In this document: positions 25,420-35,439 of the stretch, piece by piece
Position numbering within the stretch: the stretch's first letter is position 1
How the letters are laid out: each line of letters starts with the position of its first letter
Assembly: GCF_900100765.1 (NCBI RefSeq)
Contig: NZ_FNFO01000002.1
Location: 124,001 to 188,000 of the forward strand
Direction of reading: 5' to 3'
DNA: 64,000 nt
Origin: Catalinimonas alkaloidigena
GTDB lineage: Bacteria > Bacteroidota > Bacteroidia > Cytophagales > Flexibacteraceae
Position numbers and translations under genes: made by a program
The notes under the pieces: model-generated
Seen by the model: the letters and a program-made list of their open reading frames with translations, nothing else
The model's database searches: none
What the model was told of the DNA's origin: nothing

Positions 25420-27069
25420 TCAGGGAGTCGTGGGGGCGGTGGTGCGGTACATGCCCTGCACGTAGAAGTTCGGGTCGAGTTGGAAGGTGGTAAACCCGGC
25501 GGGCAGCGGTTGCGCCTGCCAAGCGGTGGTGGGGCTCAGCCAGGCCGATTTTTTCCCGGACAGGAGCCGGATCGGCAGCGCAAAGCCGTAGACACAGTTG
25601 GTCCAGCGGTAGTGGACGGTGCCATTTTCGGTATAGTACTCCAGCAGCGGAATGCGCACGTCGCGCAGGTATTGGTCGAACACCGGCCGAAGGTCCATCC
25701 CCATCTGCTGTGCGATGTAGTCTTCGATCTGTTGTGTGGTGACGGTCTGGTGGTAAAATTCCTGATTCAGCCCCCGCAGAATCGAGCGCCATTTTTCATC
25801 GTCGTTCGCGACCTGCCGGAGCGTGTGGAGCAGGTTGGCCCCCTTGCTGTACATGTCGCCCGATCCCTCGTAGTTCACGTCGTACGCCCCGATGATGGGC
25901 CGGTTGTTCAGGATGTTTTTCCGCGTGCCGATCACGTACTCGTTGCAGGCCTCCGTACCGTAGAAATAGTCGACAAACAGGTTTTCAGAGTAAGCCGTGA
26001 ACCCCTCGTGCACCCACATGTCGGCGATGTCCTTGTACGTGATGTTGTTGGCGAACCACTCGTGCCCCGATTCATGGACGATGATGAAGTCGAAGTTAAA
26101 GCCCCAGCCCGTGCCGCTCACGTCTTTCTGACGGTAGCCGTTTTTGTAGCCGTTGCCGTAGGTGACCGAACTCTGGTGTTCCATGCCGGGGTAGGGCACT
26201 TCCACCAGCTTGTAACTGTCTTCGTAAAACGGATAAGGACCGAACCAGTGCTCGAACGCCTCCAGCATCCGCGTGGCGTCCCGGAACTGCGCACGGGCCT
26301 TTCGCTCGTTGCCGCGCAGCACGTAGTAGTGGCAATCGAGCGGGCCTTTCTCGCCCGCGTACGTCTCCGAAAAATGGACGTAGTCGCCGATGTTAAGGTT
26401 GACGCCATAGTTGTTGATCGGGTTCACCACGCCCCACACAAACGTCCGCGTCCCGTTGTCGTTTTGAATCGTAGCGCGCAGCCGCCCGTTCGAGACGTCC
26501 ATCAGTGGCTCGGGCACCGTGACGGAAATCAGCATGCTGTCTGGCTCGTCGTACATGTGGTCCTTGCACGGCCACCAGAGGCTGGCCCCGTCGCCCTGGC
26601 AGGTGGTGGTGATGAAATCCATCCCGTTGGCGTCCTTCTGCCAGGTCAGCCCGCCCGACCACGGCGGATTGGTACTGACGTGCGGCTTGCCCTCAAAATA
26701 GACCGTCACCGCCTGCCGGCTGTCCTGCACCTGCGCTTTTTTCAGGTCGACGAAGTAGGCGTTGCCCTCGCGTCGGAACTTCAGCGTCTTTCCGTCCTGC
26801 GTCGCCTTGGTGAGTTGCATGGGCGGTTGCAGGTCGATTTGCAGGCGCTGCCCCGTTTCCAGCACGCGGTACGAAATCACGTTGTGGCCCCGCAGCGTAC
26901 TGTCGTTCGGATGCACATCGAGGTGCAGATCGTAGTGCGTCAGGTCCCACCACTGCCGCTCCGGGGTGATGGAGCCGCGCAGCGTATCCTGGTGGGTAAA
27001 CACGGGAAACTGAGCCCGGACGGCGAACGTCACCAGGCAGAGCAACAAGGCAAGGGAGAGTCGGAACAT
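25420..27069 (-). CDS. M1-family zinc aminopeptidase, secreted
   Basis: 549 residues. Signal MFRLSLALLLCLVTFAVRAQ. Family-M1 N-terminal saddle (WDLTHYDLHLDVHPNDSTLRGHNVISYRV), catalytic VHESGHEWFANNITYKDIADMWVHEGFTAYSE (HExxH-18-E zinc site), and VTYGNGYKNG. The C-terminal helical domain is short. Likely a periplasmic or cell-surface aminopeptidase. ATG at 27069 chosen for the signal peptide. Confidence 0.92.
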   Translation of the reverse strand: MFRLSLALLLCLVTFAVRAQFPVFTHQDTLRGSITPERQWWDLTHYDLHLDVHPNDSTLRGHNVISYRVLETGQRLQIDLQPPMQLTKATQDGKTLKFRREGNAYFVDLKKAQVQDSRQAVTVYFEGKPHVSTNPPWSGGLTWQKDANGMDFITTTCQGDGASLWWPCKDHMYDEPDSMLISVTVPEPLMDVSNGRLRATIQNDNGTRTFVWGVVNPINNYGVNLNIGDYVHFSETYAGEKGPLDCHYYVLRGNERKARAQFRDATRMLEAFEHWFGPYPFYEDSYKLVEVPYPGMEHQSSVTYGNGYKNGYRQKDVSGTGWGFNFDFIIVHESGHEWFANNITYKDIADMWVHEGFTAYSENLFVDYFYGTEACNEYVIGTRKNILNNRPIIGAYDVNYEGSGDMYSKGANLLHTLRQVANDDEKWRSILRGLNQEFYHQTVTTQQIEDYIAQQMGMDLRPVFDQYLRDVRIPLLEYYTENGTVHYRWTNCVYGFALPIRLLSGKKSAWLSPTTAWQAQPLPAGFTTFQLDPNFYVQGMYRTTAPTTP

Positions 27070-27627
27070 GGGAGAGGCAACCGATGAAAAGACCAACTTA
27101 CAGGAAAATGGGGAATGGTGTGAGATGGCTGCCGCTACTCATCCTCAAAGAGCGTGGTGCAAGTCGCAAAACTTGATGCGTTGTGCCTCAACAGGTGAAC
27201 ACCAACCAACACAGGTGATTTCTTAACTTTTGATCCTCAAGCACCAGCGCTCTAATTTTATCCGGCAGTTGGTCTCGCTGCCATTGACATTCGTTGCGCC
27301 CCGCTTCTTCCTTCTCGTGCGCTTGCACCGATTCCCTCACCGCCTTGATGGCCCTGCCCCGCGACAGCCGACGGGAGGATAATGCTGCGTCAAACAAAAG
27401 GTAACGTCCATTGACTTTGTTTTAAGTTGACAGAGCAAAGTTGGGAGAGTCTACCCACTGAAAAGTGTTTGAAAGTCGGGTCGTTGTGTTCAAAAACGAA
27501 GCGCGGGACGGTATTGCCTTGTTCCCAGCGGGGAGTGACTCCACCAGGATGAAAAGTGAAGTGATGGGCGTTAGCCGCCGTTTTCAGTGTCAGACTTGGC
27601 TTCGGCGGTGGTTGATGCTTGCCATAG
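27070..27627. other. Gene-poor stretch, possible small decayed ORF
   Basis: About 560 bases. A minus-strand ORF at 27188-27397 (TTG start) encodes 69 residues rich in Arg/Glu (SSRRLSRGRAIKAVRESV), without a recognisable family; it could be a remnant. The rest shows no convincing ORF, hairpin or repeat. Confidence 0.3.
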
Positions 27628-28239
27628 TTAGCGTGTGTCTTTCTCTGGCTCTTCGTTCAAAAAGTCTTCAACCAGCTTTCTTTGTTCAGGGGTTAGCAGA
27701 GCATAATCGATTCCTTTGAATTCGTCGATCACCAACCGGTGAAAGTACCGGTTATGCAATTCGGCTAATCGATTGGTTGAGAGGGGTTGGAGTTCTATCT
27801 TCAATTCCTCTCGGATGATGGTTAAAAATCGTTGTTCCTCTTGATCGAGTTCAGGATCAGGTTTTGAAAAATAGGCAATTGCCTCCTCCTCGTCGTAAAC
27901 CAATTCTTCCAGAGCAGACCACCCCACGTGGTAGCCCAGTGATAAGAATTCTGCAAAGGTTTCCGCCACTATCACATTGTTTTTTGGGGCCATAGGTACT
28001 GTCATCACGACGGGACCGTCGCTGACTTCTGCATTGTCCTCGGTCATCAATCCGAAGTGGACGCCATCACCACCGGTGGTAGCGAACGTGATCGAGTTCC
28101 TGGGCGTGCAGAAGTAGTTTAGGTTTTGTAAAGGCCTGACGGGAATCAGGCCGCAATAGTCCACATGGTTGTACCACTTTGTGCCGTACCTTTCTTTGAT
28201 TAAGTCGTCAACCCTCCAAAAGTCTTCAATTCTAGTCAT
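27628..28239 (-). CDS. Unknown cytoplasmic protein
   Basis: 203 residues from ATG 28239 (MTRIEDFWRVDDLI); an upstream TTG at 28281 would add 14 residues. Readable core ITFATTGGDGVHFGLMTED, VVMTVPMAPKNNVIVAETFAEFLSLGYHVGW then an acidic helical C-terminus (YALLTPEQRKLVEDFLNEE). The pattern resembles uncharacterised proteins of Bacteroidota that share a GGDGVHF segment, but I cannot name a domain. Below-average GC. Confidence 0.6.
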   Translation of the reverse strand: MTRIEDFWRVDDLIKERYGTKWYNHVDYCGLIPVRPLQNLNYFCTPRNSITFATTGGDGVHFGLMTEDNAEVSDGPVVMTVPMAPKNNVIVAETFAEFLSLGYHVGWSALEELVYDEEEAIAYFSKPDPELDQEEQRFLTIIREELKIELQPLSTNRLAELHNRYFHRLVIDEFKGIDYALLTPEQRKLVEDFLNEEPEKDTR

Positions 28240-28479
28240 CTCGGTTCCTATTTGTTGTGCTTCACTTTCGGCTTTTTTCAATGGACATGAGCGCTTCGCG
28301 TGATAAAGGTAATCAGTACATCTGCTGGTACTTTCAGTTCGGTTGACAAATTCTCACTGTGCTCTCGTTAGACTTCGCCTTCTTCCTGCGGTCACTCTGC
28401 GAGCGGCGTCCCGATCTATACAGAAGCGAAAGAATTTGCCTACTTTTTCCGTTCGATCTTCTTATCTCCTCTATTAACT

Positions 28480-29403
28480 ATGACTTTTTCTTCTCACCCC
28501 TGGCCGGAGCTTCACTACGAACGTCTGCAGGAAACCCTGGCCGCCGTGCAACTCTGGACGCAAATCGTCGGAAAAATCCGCCTCGTGCAGATGCCCTGGA
28601 TCAACCATTCGTGGCACGTGACGCTCTACGTCTCGCCCCGCGGCCTGACCACCGGCAGCATCCCGTACGCCGACGGGCTGTTCGAACTGGAATTCGACTT
28701 TATCGACCATCGCCTGGCGATCCGTACCAGCCAGGGCGCCTCCGAGGCGATGGATTTGCGGCCCTGTACCGTCGCCAGCTTCTACGCGGAGCTGTGCGAA
28801 CGCATGGCGCGCCTGCACCTCCCGGTCGACATTTATGCCTGTCCGAACGAAGTGGACCCCGCCGTTCCGTTTGCGCAGGACGACCAGCCGCGTCCCTACG
28901 CGCCGGAGCAGATGCAGGCATTCTGGCAGGCGCTGGTCCGCATGCAGCCGGTGTTCACGCGTTTTCGGGCGCGGTTCGCGGGGAAGTGCAGTCCGGTTCA
29001 TTTCTTCTGGGGTGGGTTCGACCTGGCCGTCACCCGCTTTTCCGGTCGCGAAGCGCCGAAACATCCAGGTGGCGCGCCCAACATGCCACTCGACGTGATG
29101 CAGGAGGCCTACTCGCACGAGGTGTCGAGCGCAGGCTTCTGGGCCGGGAGCCCCGCGTTTCCGCAGCCCGCGTTTTACTCGTACTGTTACCCGACCCCGC
29201 CGACGTTCGGCGAACAACCGGTCGCTCCTGAAGCCGCTTTTTTTAGTCAGGAGATGGGCGAGTTTCTTTTGCCCTACGACGCCGTTCGGTTGGCCGACGA
29301 TCCGGAAGAGGCGTTGCTCCAATTCCTGCAATCCACCTACGAAGCGGCCGCCCGCACCGGGAACTGGGACCGCGCCGCTCTGGAGTTCTCGTTTGAACAA
29401 TAA
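28480..29403 (+). CDS. DUF5996 family protein
   Basis: 307 residues, no signal peptide. Characteristic WPELHYERLQETLAAVQLWTQIVGKIRL, MPWINHSWHVTLYVSPRGLTT, FFWGGFDLAVTRFSGREAP and AYSHEVSSAGFWAGS..FPQPAFYSYCYP; these define DUF5996, a widespread family of unknown function. Full length. Confidence 0.85.
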   Translation: MTFSSHPWPELHYERLQETLAAVQLWTQIVGKIRLVQMPWINHSWHVTLYVSPRGLTTGSIPYADGLFELEFDFIDHRLAIRTSQGASEAMDLRPCTVASFYAELCERMARLHLPVDIYACPNEVDPAVPFAQDDQPRPYAPEQMQAFWQALVRMQPVFTRFRARFAGKCSPVHFFWGGFDLAVTRFSGREAPKHPGGAPNMPLDVMQEAYSHEVSSAGFWAGSPAFPQPAFYSYCYPTPPTFGEQPVAPEAAFFSQEMGEFLLPYDAVRLADDPEEALLQFLQSTYEAAARTGNWDRAALEFSFEQ

Positions 29404-29430
29404 GTAAAGAGCAAATTAGAGAGGCAGAAG

Positions 29431-29802
29431 ATGAAACTGGAAGAAATGATAGCGCTCATTCGAGAGCAATCGGAAATGTTTGAGCTTGAAGAGCGGGCGA
29501 TAAAGAGTTGTCAACAAATCATCAAGCAGTTGGCTAACGAAAAAGATGATTTTGGCGGCTATAAATCGCATGAATTAATCCTGAAGAAGGATATGCAATA
29601 CTTAATTTTCGAGTGGTACCTAACGGAGCAGCCCATTATTCGGACGGTGATTATGATGTATGTTACTGATCCTGATGGTATATGGCTCCGTGGTCTTCAA
29701 CGCATTGGGTATTATCACTACGAGTGTGACCTGAACGGTGAGGTGTACAATGATAGCTTCGTTATTGAAAAATCTATTTGGGGGGAAAGTAGTGAAGAGT
29801 AG
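29431..29802 (+). CDS. Small unknown protein
   Basis: 123 residues, starts ATG 29431, 27 bases after the DUF5996 stop. Acidic, soluble, predicted alpha N-terminus (EEMIALIREQSEMFELEERAIKSCQQII) then beta-rich (MQYLIFEWYLTEQPIIRTVIMMYV; YYHYECDLNGEVYNDSFVI). AT-rich compared with its neighbours, like other orphan genes here. No family recognised. Confidence 0.55.
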   Translation: MKLEEMIALIREQSEMFELEERAIKSCQQIIKQLANEKDDFGGYKSHELILKKDMQYLIFEWYLTEQPIIRTVIMMYVTDPDGIWLRGLQRIGYYHYECDLNGEVYNDSFVIEKSIWGESSEE

Positions 29803-29875
29803 CATTAACTAAAACGTATCGATTTTAAGTTGAATTTATTTTGTGACAAGTAAGTCCCACGCTTTTGGTCTGCTC

Positions 29876-30925
29876 ATGAATTCTCGATCTGAGCGGTTTA
29901 CCCGCCGCGATTTTTTACGCACTTCCTCGCTGACCCTGCTGGGTGTGGCCTGTGCCCCCGTACTGTGGGCGACAGTGCCGGAAGCGGCGCAGGTGATGAC
30001 CGTGACCGGACCGATCCCTCCGAAAGAACTGGGCACCACGCTGATTCACGAGCACGTACTGGTGGATTTCATCGGGGCGACGCAAACCGGCTACGAGCGG
30101 TGGGACCGGGCCGCCGTGGTGACGAAGGTGCTGCCGTACCTGGAGGAACTGAAAGCGCGGGGATGCCGAACCCTACTCGAATGTACCCCCGCCTACTTGG
30201 GGCGTGATCCGCGGTTGCTGCGGGAATTGGCCGAGCGGAGCGGCCTCCACCTCCTGACCAACACGGGCTACTACGGCGCCTCCGACAATAAGTACCTGCC
30301 GCCTCACGCCTTTACCGAGTCGGCCGACCAACTGGCAGCACGCTGGATTGGCGAGTGGGAGCGGGGCATCGAGGCGACGGGCATCCGACCGGGTTTCCTG
30401 AAGACGAGCGTCTCGCCGGGGCCGCTGTCGCCTCTGCACGAGAAGCTGATCCGGGCGGCGGCGCGCACGCACCGGCAGACGGGTCTGACCATTGTTTCGC
30501 ATACCGGACCGGGTGAACCGGCCTTTCAGCAACTGACGATTTTGCGGGAAGAGGGCGTGGACCCAAGTGCCTTTGTCTGGACCCACGCGCAGAACGAACC
30601 CGACGGTGCGCAACACGTCGCGGCGGCCCGGCAGGGTGCGTGGGTAAGCCTGGATGGCGTGGCCGACGACAACGTGGCGGACTACGTCGCGCGACTGGCG
30701 GTGCTGAAAAAAGCGGGGGTACTGCATCGCGTGTTGTTGTCGCACGACGCCGGATGGTACCGGCCTGGCGAACCCGACGGCGGCGAATTTCGGCCTTATA
30801 CCGCCATTTTTGACAGACTGTTGCCGTTGCTGACCCAACAGGGCTTCCGTTCGGCCGACCGTCGGCAGTTGCTGGAACGCAATCCCGCCGAAGCCTACGC
30901 CGTGCAGAAGCGCCTGCTGCGGTGA
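29876..30925 (+). CDS. Phosphotriesterase-family metallohydrolase (probable lactonase)
   Basis: 349 residues. Tat-like lipoprotein signal FTRRDFLRTSSLTLLGVACAP. Metal site His pair in TLIHEHVLVDF, carboxylated-Lys segment RPGFLKTSVSPGPL, His in IVSHTGPG, WTHAQNE, and terminal Asp in VLLSHDAGWY: the phosphotriesterase-like lactonase pattern. ATG 29876 chosen to start the Tat region; a GTG lies 11 codons upstream. It precedes the glycan-degradation genes on the same strand, where a sugar lactonase would fit; true organophosphate activity is not implied. Confidence 0.87.
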   Translation: MNSRSERFTRRDFLRTSSLTLLGVACAPVLWATVPEAAQVMTVTGPIPPKELGTTLIHEHVLVDFIGATQTGYERWDRAAVVTKVLPYLEELKARGCRTLLECTPAYLGRDPRLLRELAERSGLHLLTNTGYYGASDNKYLPPHAFTESADQLAARWIGEWERGIEATGIRPGFLKTSVSPGPLSPLHEKLIRAAARTHRQTGLTIVSHTGPGEPAFQQLTILREEGVDPSAFVWTHAQNEPDGAQHVAAARQGAWVSLDGVADDNVADYVARLAVLKKAGVLHRVLLSHDAGWYRPGEPDGGEFRPYTAIFDRLLPLLTQQGFRSADRRQLLERNPAEAYAVQKRLLR

Positions 30926-31038
30926 ACCGCTTTTTTCCGAAAATCTTTTCGGGGCGTGTCACAAATCCCCACCGGCTGTGTGTAGAAGGGTAGAGGGCGC
31001 CGCGGTGGGCGTCCCGTCATCCACCACGTTTCCCCGGC

Positions 31039-32133
31039 ATGCGAATCGGCATTCTGTTTTTCTGGCTGTGCGGCGTCTGGCTTGCCCGGGCGCAGGAGAC
31101 GCCCTTGCGGTCGGACGATTCCTTCTATCCGCGCCTGATTCGCCTCCACGCCAACGGCGCTGCCAACGGCCGCCTGATCGCCAGCTTCGACGGCATCGGC
31201 GTGGGTCACTTTTTCGAGAGCCGGGACGACGGTCTCACCTGGCAGCCCCTGGCCTCCGTGCCCGAGGCGCAGTACCGACACACCTGTTGCAGCGAACTGT
31301 ACGAAGTGCCCTACACGCTGGGCAATACCACCGCTGGTACCCTGTTCTGGACCGTATCCGCCCACAACGGAAAAGCCCCCGCCGCGCGGGCACTCAAGAT
31401 CTACCGAAGTACCGACCAGGGTCGCACCTGGCAGGCGTTTGCCTCGCCCGTCACCGGCACGACTGGTCTGTGGGAAGCCGAATTTGCCATCGACGCAAAA
31501 GGCCGCCTGGTGATGTATTACGCCTCGGAAGAGCATAAAGCGGAGGGCTTCAATCAACTGCTGGCGCACAAAGTCTCGACCGACGGCGGGGCCACCTGGG
31601 GCGAAGAAACGATCGACGTGGCGATCGGGGGCGGGGTGCAGCGGCCGGGGATGCCCACCGTGACGCGCCTGCCCAATGATACTTACGCGATGGTCTACGA
31701 AATCTGCGGCTCTTCGCATTGCGATGCATTCATCCGCTTTTCATCCGACGGCACTGCCTGGGGTGAGCCGAGCGATCCCGGCACGCGCATCGAGTCGGGC
31801 GAAGGACGTTACTTTGCTCACGCGCCGACTGTCACGTGGATGCCCGACGGTTCTCCGAACGGATTGCTGGTGGTGGTGGGGCAGGTGCTGCGCGAAGTAG
31901 CGACCGGACAAGACGCCTCCGACAACGGGACAGCATTTTTTGTGAACGGGACCAACGGCCGCGGCCCCTGGGAGGAGCGGCCCACGCCGATGCAAACGCC
32001 GAACGACGGCACGCATCCCTGCACGAATTACAGCACCCAACTCCTGCTGCGCGCCAACGGCACGGAGTTGATTCAACTGGCCAACAAGAACTGCCGCGTC
32101 TACGCGCAGATCGGCCCGCTGCACGTTCCATAA
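31039..32133 (+). CDS. Secreted BNR-repeat glycosidase (sialidase fold, GH93-like)
   Basis: 364 residues with signal MRIGILFFWLCGVWLARAQ. BNR/Asp-box-like motifs SRDDGLTWQPL, STDQGRTWQAF and STDGGATWGEE mark a six-bladed propeller. The sequence around EAEFAIDAKGRLVMYYASEEH and GVQRPGMPTVTRLP resembles exo-arabinanase (GH93) and sialidase-like proteins. The adjacent GH43 gene, 20 bases downstream, favours an arabinan-related exo-enzyme over a sialidase. Confidence 0.8.
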   Translation: MRIGILFFWLCGVWLARAQETPLRSDDSFYPRLIRLHANGAANGRLIASFDGIGVGHFFESRDDGLTWQPLASVPEAQYRHTCCSELYEVPYTLGNTTAGTLFWTVSAHNGKAPAARALKIYRSTDQGRTWQAFASPVTGTTGLWEAEFAIDAKGRLVMYYASEEHKAEGFNQLLAHKVSTDGGATWGEETIDVAIGGGVQRPGMPTVTRLPNDTYAMVYEICGSSHCDAFIRFSSDGTAWGEPSDPGTRIESGEGRYFAHAPTVTWMPDGSPNGLLVVVGQVLREVATGQDASDNGTAFFVNGTNGRGPWEERPTPMQTPNDGTHPCTNYSTQLLLRANGTELIQLANKNCRVYAQIGPLHVP

Positions 32134-32153
32134 CCTAATCGACGCCTCTTTTT

Positions 32154-33209
32154 ATGCTTCCTTACCTGGCTTCTCTGATCAGACACTCTAAGTTTCCGTA
32201 CCGCCCGTGGCGATTCATCCTCCTGCCGTTACTGCAGACGCTGTTCCTGTGCGGCTCGGGGTTTGCGCAGACAACGTTCACCAATCCGCTGCTGGACAAC
32301 GGAGCCGATCCGTGGGTGTTCCTGAAAGACGGAACCTATTACTACACGCAAACCCTCGGCAATCGCCTGGCGATCTGGAAAACGAAGGACCTGACGCAAC
32401 TGGCGCAGGCCACGCCGGTGACGGTCTGGAAACCGCCGCAGTCTGGCCCCAACTCGGAAGCGATCTGGGCTCCGGAACTACACTTCCTGTACGGGAAATG
32501 GTACCTCTACTACACCGCAACCGACGCAGCGAATCCGGGCGATGCCACGCGCTACGTCTTCGTGCTGGAAAATGCGTCGGCCGATCCGCAGACCGGCACC
32601 TGGGTGGACCGGGGCCGGGTGAACACGACGTACGCCGGTCTCGACGGTTCGGTCTTCACCTGGAAGGGGCAACTCTATTTTCTGTATTCCGCCTACGTCG
32701 GTCCGCAGAGCCGGTTGTATCTCGCGCGCATGGAAAACCCGTGGACCCTGACCGGCCCTCAGGTCGAACTGGCCCAACCGCTGTACGAATGGGAAAAATT
32801 CGGGGAGCGTGAAATCCTGGAAGGGCCGGAGTTCCTGGTCGGACGCAACGGCAAGGTGTGCATCGTCTATTCCGCGAGCGCTTGTTGGGACGATAACTAC
32901 GCGCTGGGGTTGCTGACCGCCTCGGGCGACAGCGACCTGATGGACCCCGCCGCCTGGACCCGTTCGGTGCGGCCGGTGTTCGGCACGTCCGCAAAAAACA
33001 ACGTTTACGGCCCGGGCCACAACTGCTTCACGACTTCGCCGGATGGCACGGAAGACTGGATTGTCTACCACGCCAAAGCCACTGCCAACGGCGAATGCCG
33101 GGAGCGGAACGTGCGGATGCAGCCGTTTGGGTGGCACGCGGACGGCACGCCCCATTTCGACGAGCCCGTGGATACCGACCACCCACTTCCCAAACCCTCC
33201 AACCGGTAA
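32154..33209 (+). CDS. Glycoside hydrolase family 43 (arabinan-type exo-enzyme)
   Basis: 351 residues, signal sequence ending CGSGFAQ. Five-bladed propeller hallmarks: FTNPLLDNGADPWVFLKDGTYYYTQT with the catalytic base Asp (ADPW), GPNSEAIWAPELHFLYGKWYLYY, YAGLDGSVFTWKGQLYFLYS, EILEGPEFLVGRNGKVCIVYSAS with the acid Glu (EGPE) and the His in NVYGPGHNCFTTSPDG. Typical of GH43_26-like arabinofuranosidases. Lies between the GH93-like gene and a PHP-like gene on one strand with short gaps, likely one operon. Confidence 0.88.
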   Translation: MLPYLASLIRHSKFPYRPWRFILLPLLQTLFLCGSGFAQTTFTNPLLDNGADPWVFLKDGTYYYTQTLGNRLAIWKTKDLTQLAQATPVTVWKPPQSGPNSEAIWAPELHFLYGKWYLYYTATDAANPGDATRYVFVLENASADPQTGTWVDRGRVNTTYAGLDGSVFTWKGQLYFLYSAYVGPQSRLYLARMENPWTLTGPQVELAQPLYEWEKFGEREILEGPEFLVGRNGKVCIVYSASACWDDNYALGLLTASGDSDLMDPAAWTRSVRPVFGTSAKNNVYGPGHNCFTTSPDGTEDWIVYHAKATANGECRERNVRMQPFGWHADGTPHFDEPVDTDHPLPKPSNR

Positions 33210-33234
33210 CGAATCCTACTCCCATCCACCTCTC

Positions 33235-35304
33235 ATGAAATTTATCGCTTTTCTCAGTACCGCACTTTGCTTCCTTCACCTGACCGCCCGCGCCCAACTC
33301 CCCGTCGATTTATCCGGCATAGATCGCAAAAGCGGCGTACAGGCCCAGACGCAGGGCGAACAACTCACGCTCCGCTGGCCGGCGGGAGCAAGCCAACAAG
33401 GCGAACTGGTCGTGAACCTGGCGAAAGGGGAGCCACTACTGGAACGCCTGTCGCTCGGCAACAAGGCCATCGCCACGGCGCTCGATCCCGTTTTTCTGCT
33501 GACGGTCGGGCAACGCGACCTCACCAAGCGGGGCGGGTGGGACATCTTTTTTGACGAAACGGCTTACCGCCCGTCGCAGACGTATCCGGTGACGCTCGAC
33601 AAGCAGGGCGTGGAGGTCACGACCGACGGCACACGGACGAAGGTGCAGGTGGCGGGGGCCAGCGCCGGGCCGTTTTCGGGCGCGTACGAAATCACCCTCT
33701 ACAACGGCAGTCCGTTGCTGAACCTGGCGGCGGTGCTCTCGACCCCACAGGATTCGCTGGCGATTCTCTACGACGCCGGACTGGTGGGCACGGCGCAACC
33801 GTGGGAAAAAATCGCCTGGGCCGATCCCGACGACCTGATCCGTTCCCACCGGGTGGCCGCCGGAGAGGCTGCACAGGAAAAGGCGGTGAAGTACCGGACC
33901 ATCATCGGGCAGAGTGCGTCGGGCAGCGTGGCCGTGTTTCCGCCGCCGCACCAGTATTTCTACCCCCTCGACAACTGTTACAACCTAAAACACACCTGGT
34001 TCGGCACCGACTACCGGGAGATGACGCCGGGCTACGGCCTCGGCATCCGCCACGACCCGCTGGGCGACCGCCGCTGGGTGCCCTGGTTCAACGCGCCGCC
34101 CGGCACGGCACAACGGCTCAATTTCTTCTGCCTGCTGAGTACGGAAAAAGACGGCAAAGCGCTGGACGCGGTGAAGGCCTTCACGCACGACGATACCTAC
34201 CGACCGCTGCCCGGCTATTACACCATGTCGAGCCACTTTCATCAGGAACATAGCGACGACGTGCTGACCCACAAACCGCTGCCCGACATGCCCGGCTTTG
34301 TAGAGACCTTCCGCCGGACGGGCGTCAACATCGTCCACCTCGGGGAGTTTCACGGGCCGGGCAGTCCGCGGGGGCCGGAAGCCAAACGGTGGCCCGAACT
34401 GCAAACCGAGTTTGCCGAGTGCGCCCGCCTGTCGGACGGGAATTTTCTGCTGCTGCCCGGCGAAGAGCCCAACAACTTTTTTGGAGGGCACTGGATGAAC
34501 CTCTTTCCCAAACCCGTCTACTGGTTGATGGACCGTGCCGAAGGCCAGCCGTTCGTGGAAGAGCTGCCGCCCTACGGGAAGGTCTACCGGATTAAAACCG
34601 CCGAGGAGATGCTGCGTCTGCTGGAAGCGGAACGCGGACTGGCCTGGACGGCGCACGCCCGTATCAAAGGTTCCACCGGCTTTCCCGACGGCTACAAAGA
34701 CAAGCCGTTCTACGCGTCGGACCGTTTTCTGGGCGCGGCCTGGAAAGCAATGCCTGCCGACCTGTCACAGCCGCGGCTGGGGCGACGGGTACTGGACCTG
34801 ATGGACGACATGGCGAACTGGGGCCTGCACAAATACGTCATTGCCGAGGCCGACCTGTTTCGCATCGAACCCAGCTACGAACTCTACGGCCACCTGAACG
34901 TCAACTACCTGCAACTCGACCAGTTACCGGCCTTCGAAGAAGGATGGCAGCCGGTGCTGGACGCGATGGAGCGGGGGAAATTCTTCGTCTCGACCGGCGA
35001 AGTGCTCCTGCCCACCTTCACCGTGAACGGCGTGGGCGCGGGCGAAACCGCGTCGCTGGACGCACGGGGCCGGGCGACGCTGACGCTGGAGGTCGACTGG
35101 ACCTATCCGTTGCAGTTCCTGGAAATTATTTCCGGCGATGGCGAAAACGTCTACCGCGAAACCATCTCGCTGACCGATACTGAAGCCTTCGGGCACCGAC
35201 GGTTTCAGTTCACGCCGAACCTGAAAAACCGGACGTGGGTGCGCGTCGAGGTATGGGATGCCGCCGTAAACGGAGCGTTCACCCAGCCGGTCTGGCTCAA
35301 GTAA
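33235..35304 (+). CDS. Secreted PHP/CehA-McbA-like metallohydrolase
   Basis: 689 residues. Signal MKFIAFLSTALCFLHLTARAQ. N-terminal beta-rich region to about 330, then a PHP-like metal site: TMSSHFHQEHSDDVLTHKPL, VNIVHLGEFHGPGS, LLLPGEEPNNFFGGHWMNL and AWTAHARIKGS. C-terminal beta domain. CehA/McbA relatives hydrolyse esters or phosphates; the natural substrate here is unknown but the operon position suggests a polysaccharide-linked function. Starts 25 bases after the GH43 stop. Confidence 0.75.
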   Translation: MKFIAFLSTALCFLHLTARAQLPVDLSGIDRKSGVQAQTQGEQLTLRWPAGASQQGELVVNLAKGEPLLERLSLGNKAIATALDPVFLLTVGQRDLTKRGGWDIFFDETAYRPSQTYPVTLDKQGVEVTTDGTRTKVQVAGASAGPFSGAYEITLYNGSPLLNLAAVLSTPQDSLAILYDAGLVGTAQPWEKIAWADPDDLIRSHRVAAGEAAQEKAVKYRTIIGQSASGSVAVFPPPHQYFYPLDNCYNLKHTWFGTDYREMTPGYGLGIRHDPLGDRRWVPWFNAPPGTAQRLNFFCLLSTEKDGKALDAVKAFTHDDTYRPLPGYYTMSSHFHQEHSDDVLTHKPLPDMPGFVETFRRTGVNIVHLGEFHGPGSPRGPEAKRWPELQTEFAECARLSDGNFLLLPGEEPNNFFGGHWMNLFPKPVYWLMDRAEGQPFVEELPPYGKVYRIKTAEEMLRLLEAERGLAWTAHARIKGSTGFPDGYKDKPFYASDRFLGAAWKAMPADLSQPRLGRRVLDLMDDMANWGLHKYVIAEADLFRIEPSYELYGHLNVNYLQLDQLPAFEEGWQPVLDAMERGKFFVSTGEVLLPTFTVNGVGAGETASLDARGRATLTLEVDWTYPLQFLEIISGDGENVYRETISLTDTEAFGHRRFQFTPNLKNRTWVRVEVWDAAVNGAFTQPVWLK

Positions 35305-35439
35305 GGGCGAAACCCTCCCGAATGTGGCCGCAAGCTGTGCTACTTCCGCGACTTTCGTTATTGTTGAGCTTGGTTTCATGTGCTACTTTCAAACCCACCG
35401 GAGGGCGCCCCGCACGGCAATCGGCCCTCGGTCCGATCT

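Noticed and set aside
27188-27397. 69-residue minus-strand ORF
   Set aside because: TTG start, no family, no coding-type composition; kept only as a note in the intergenic entry.
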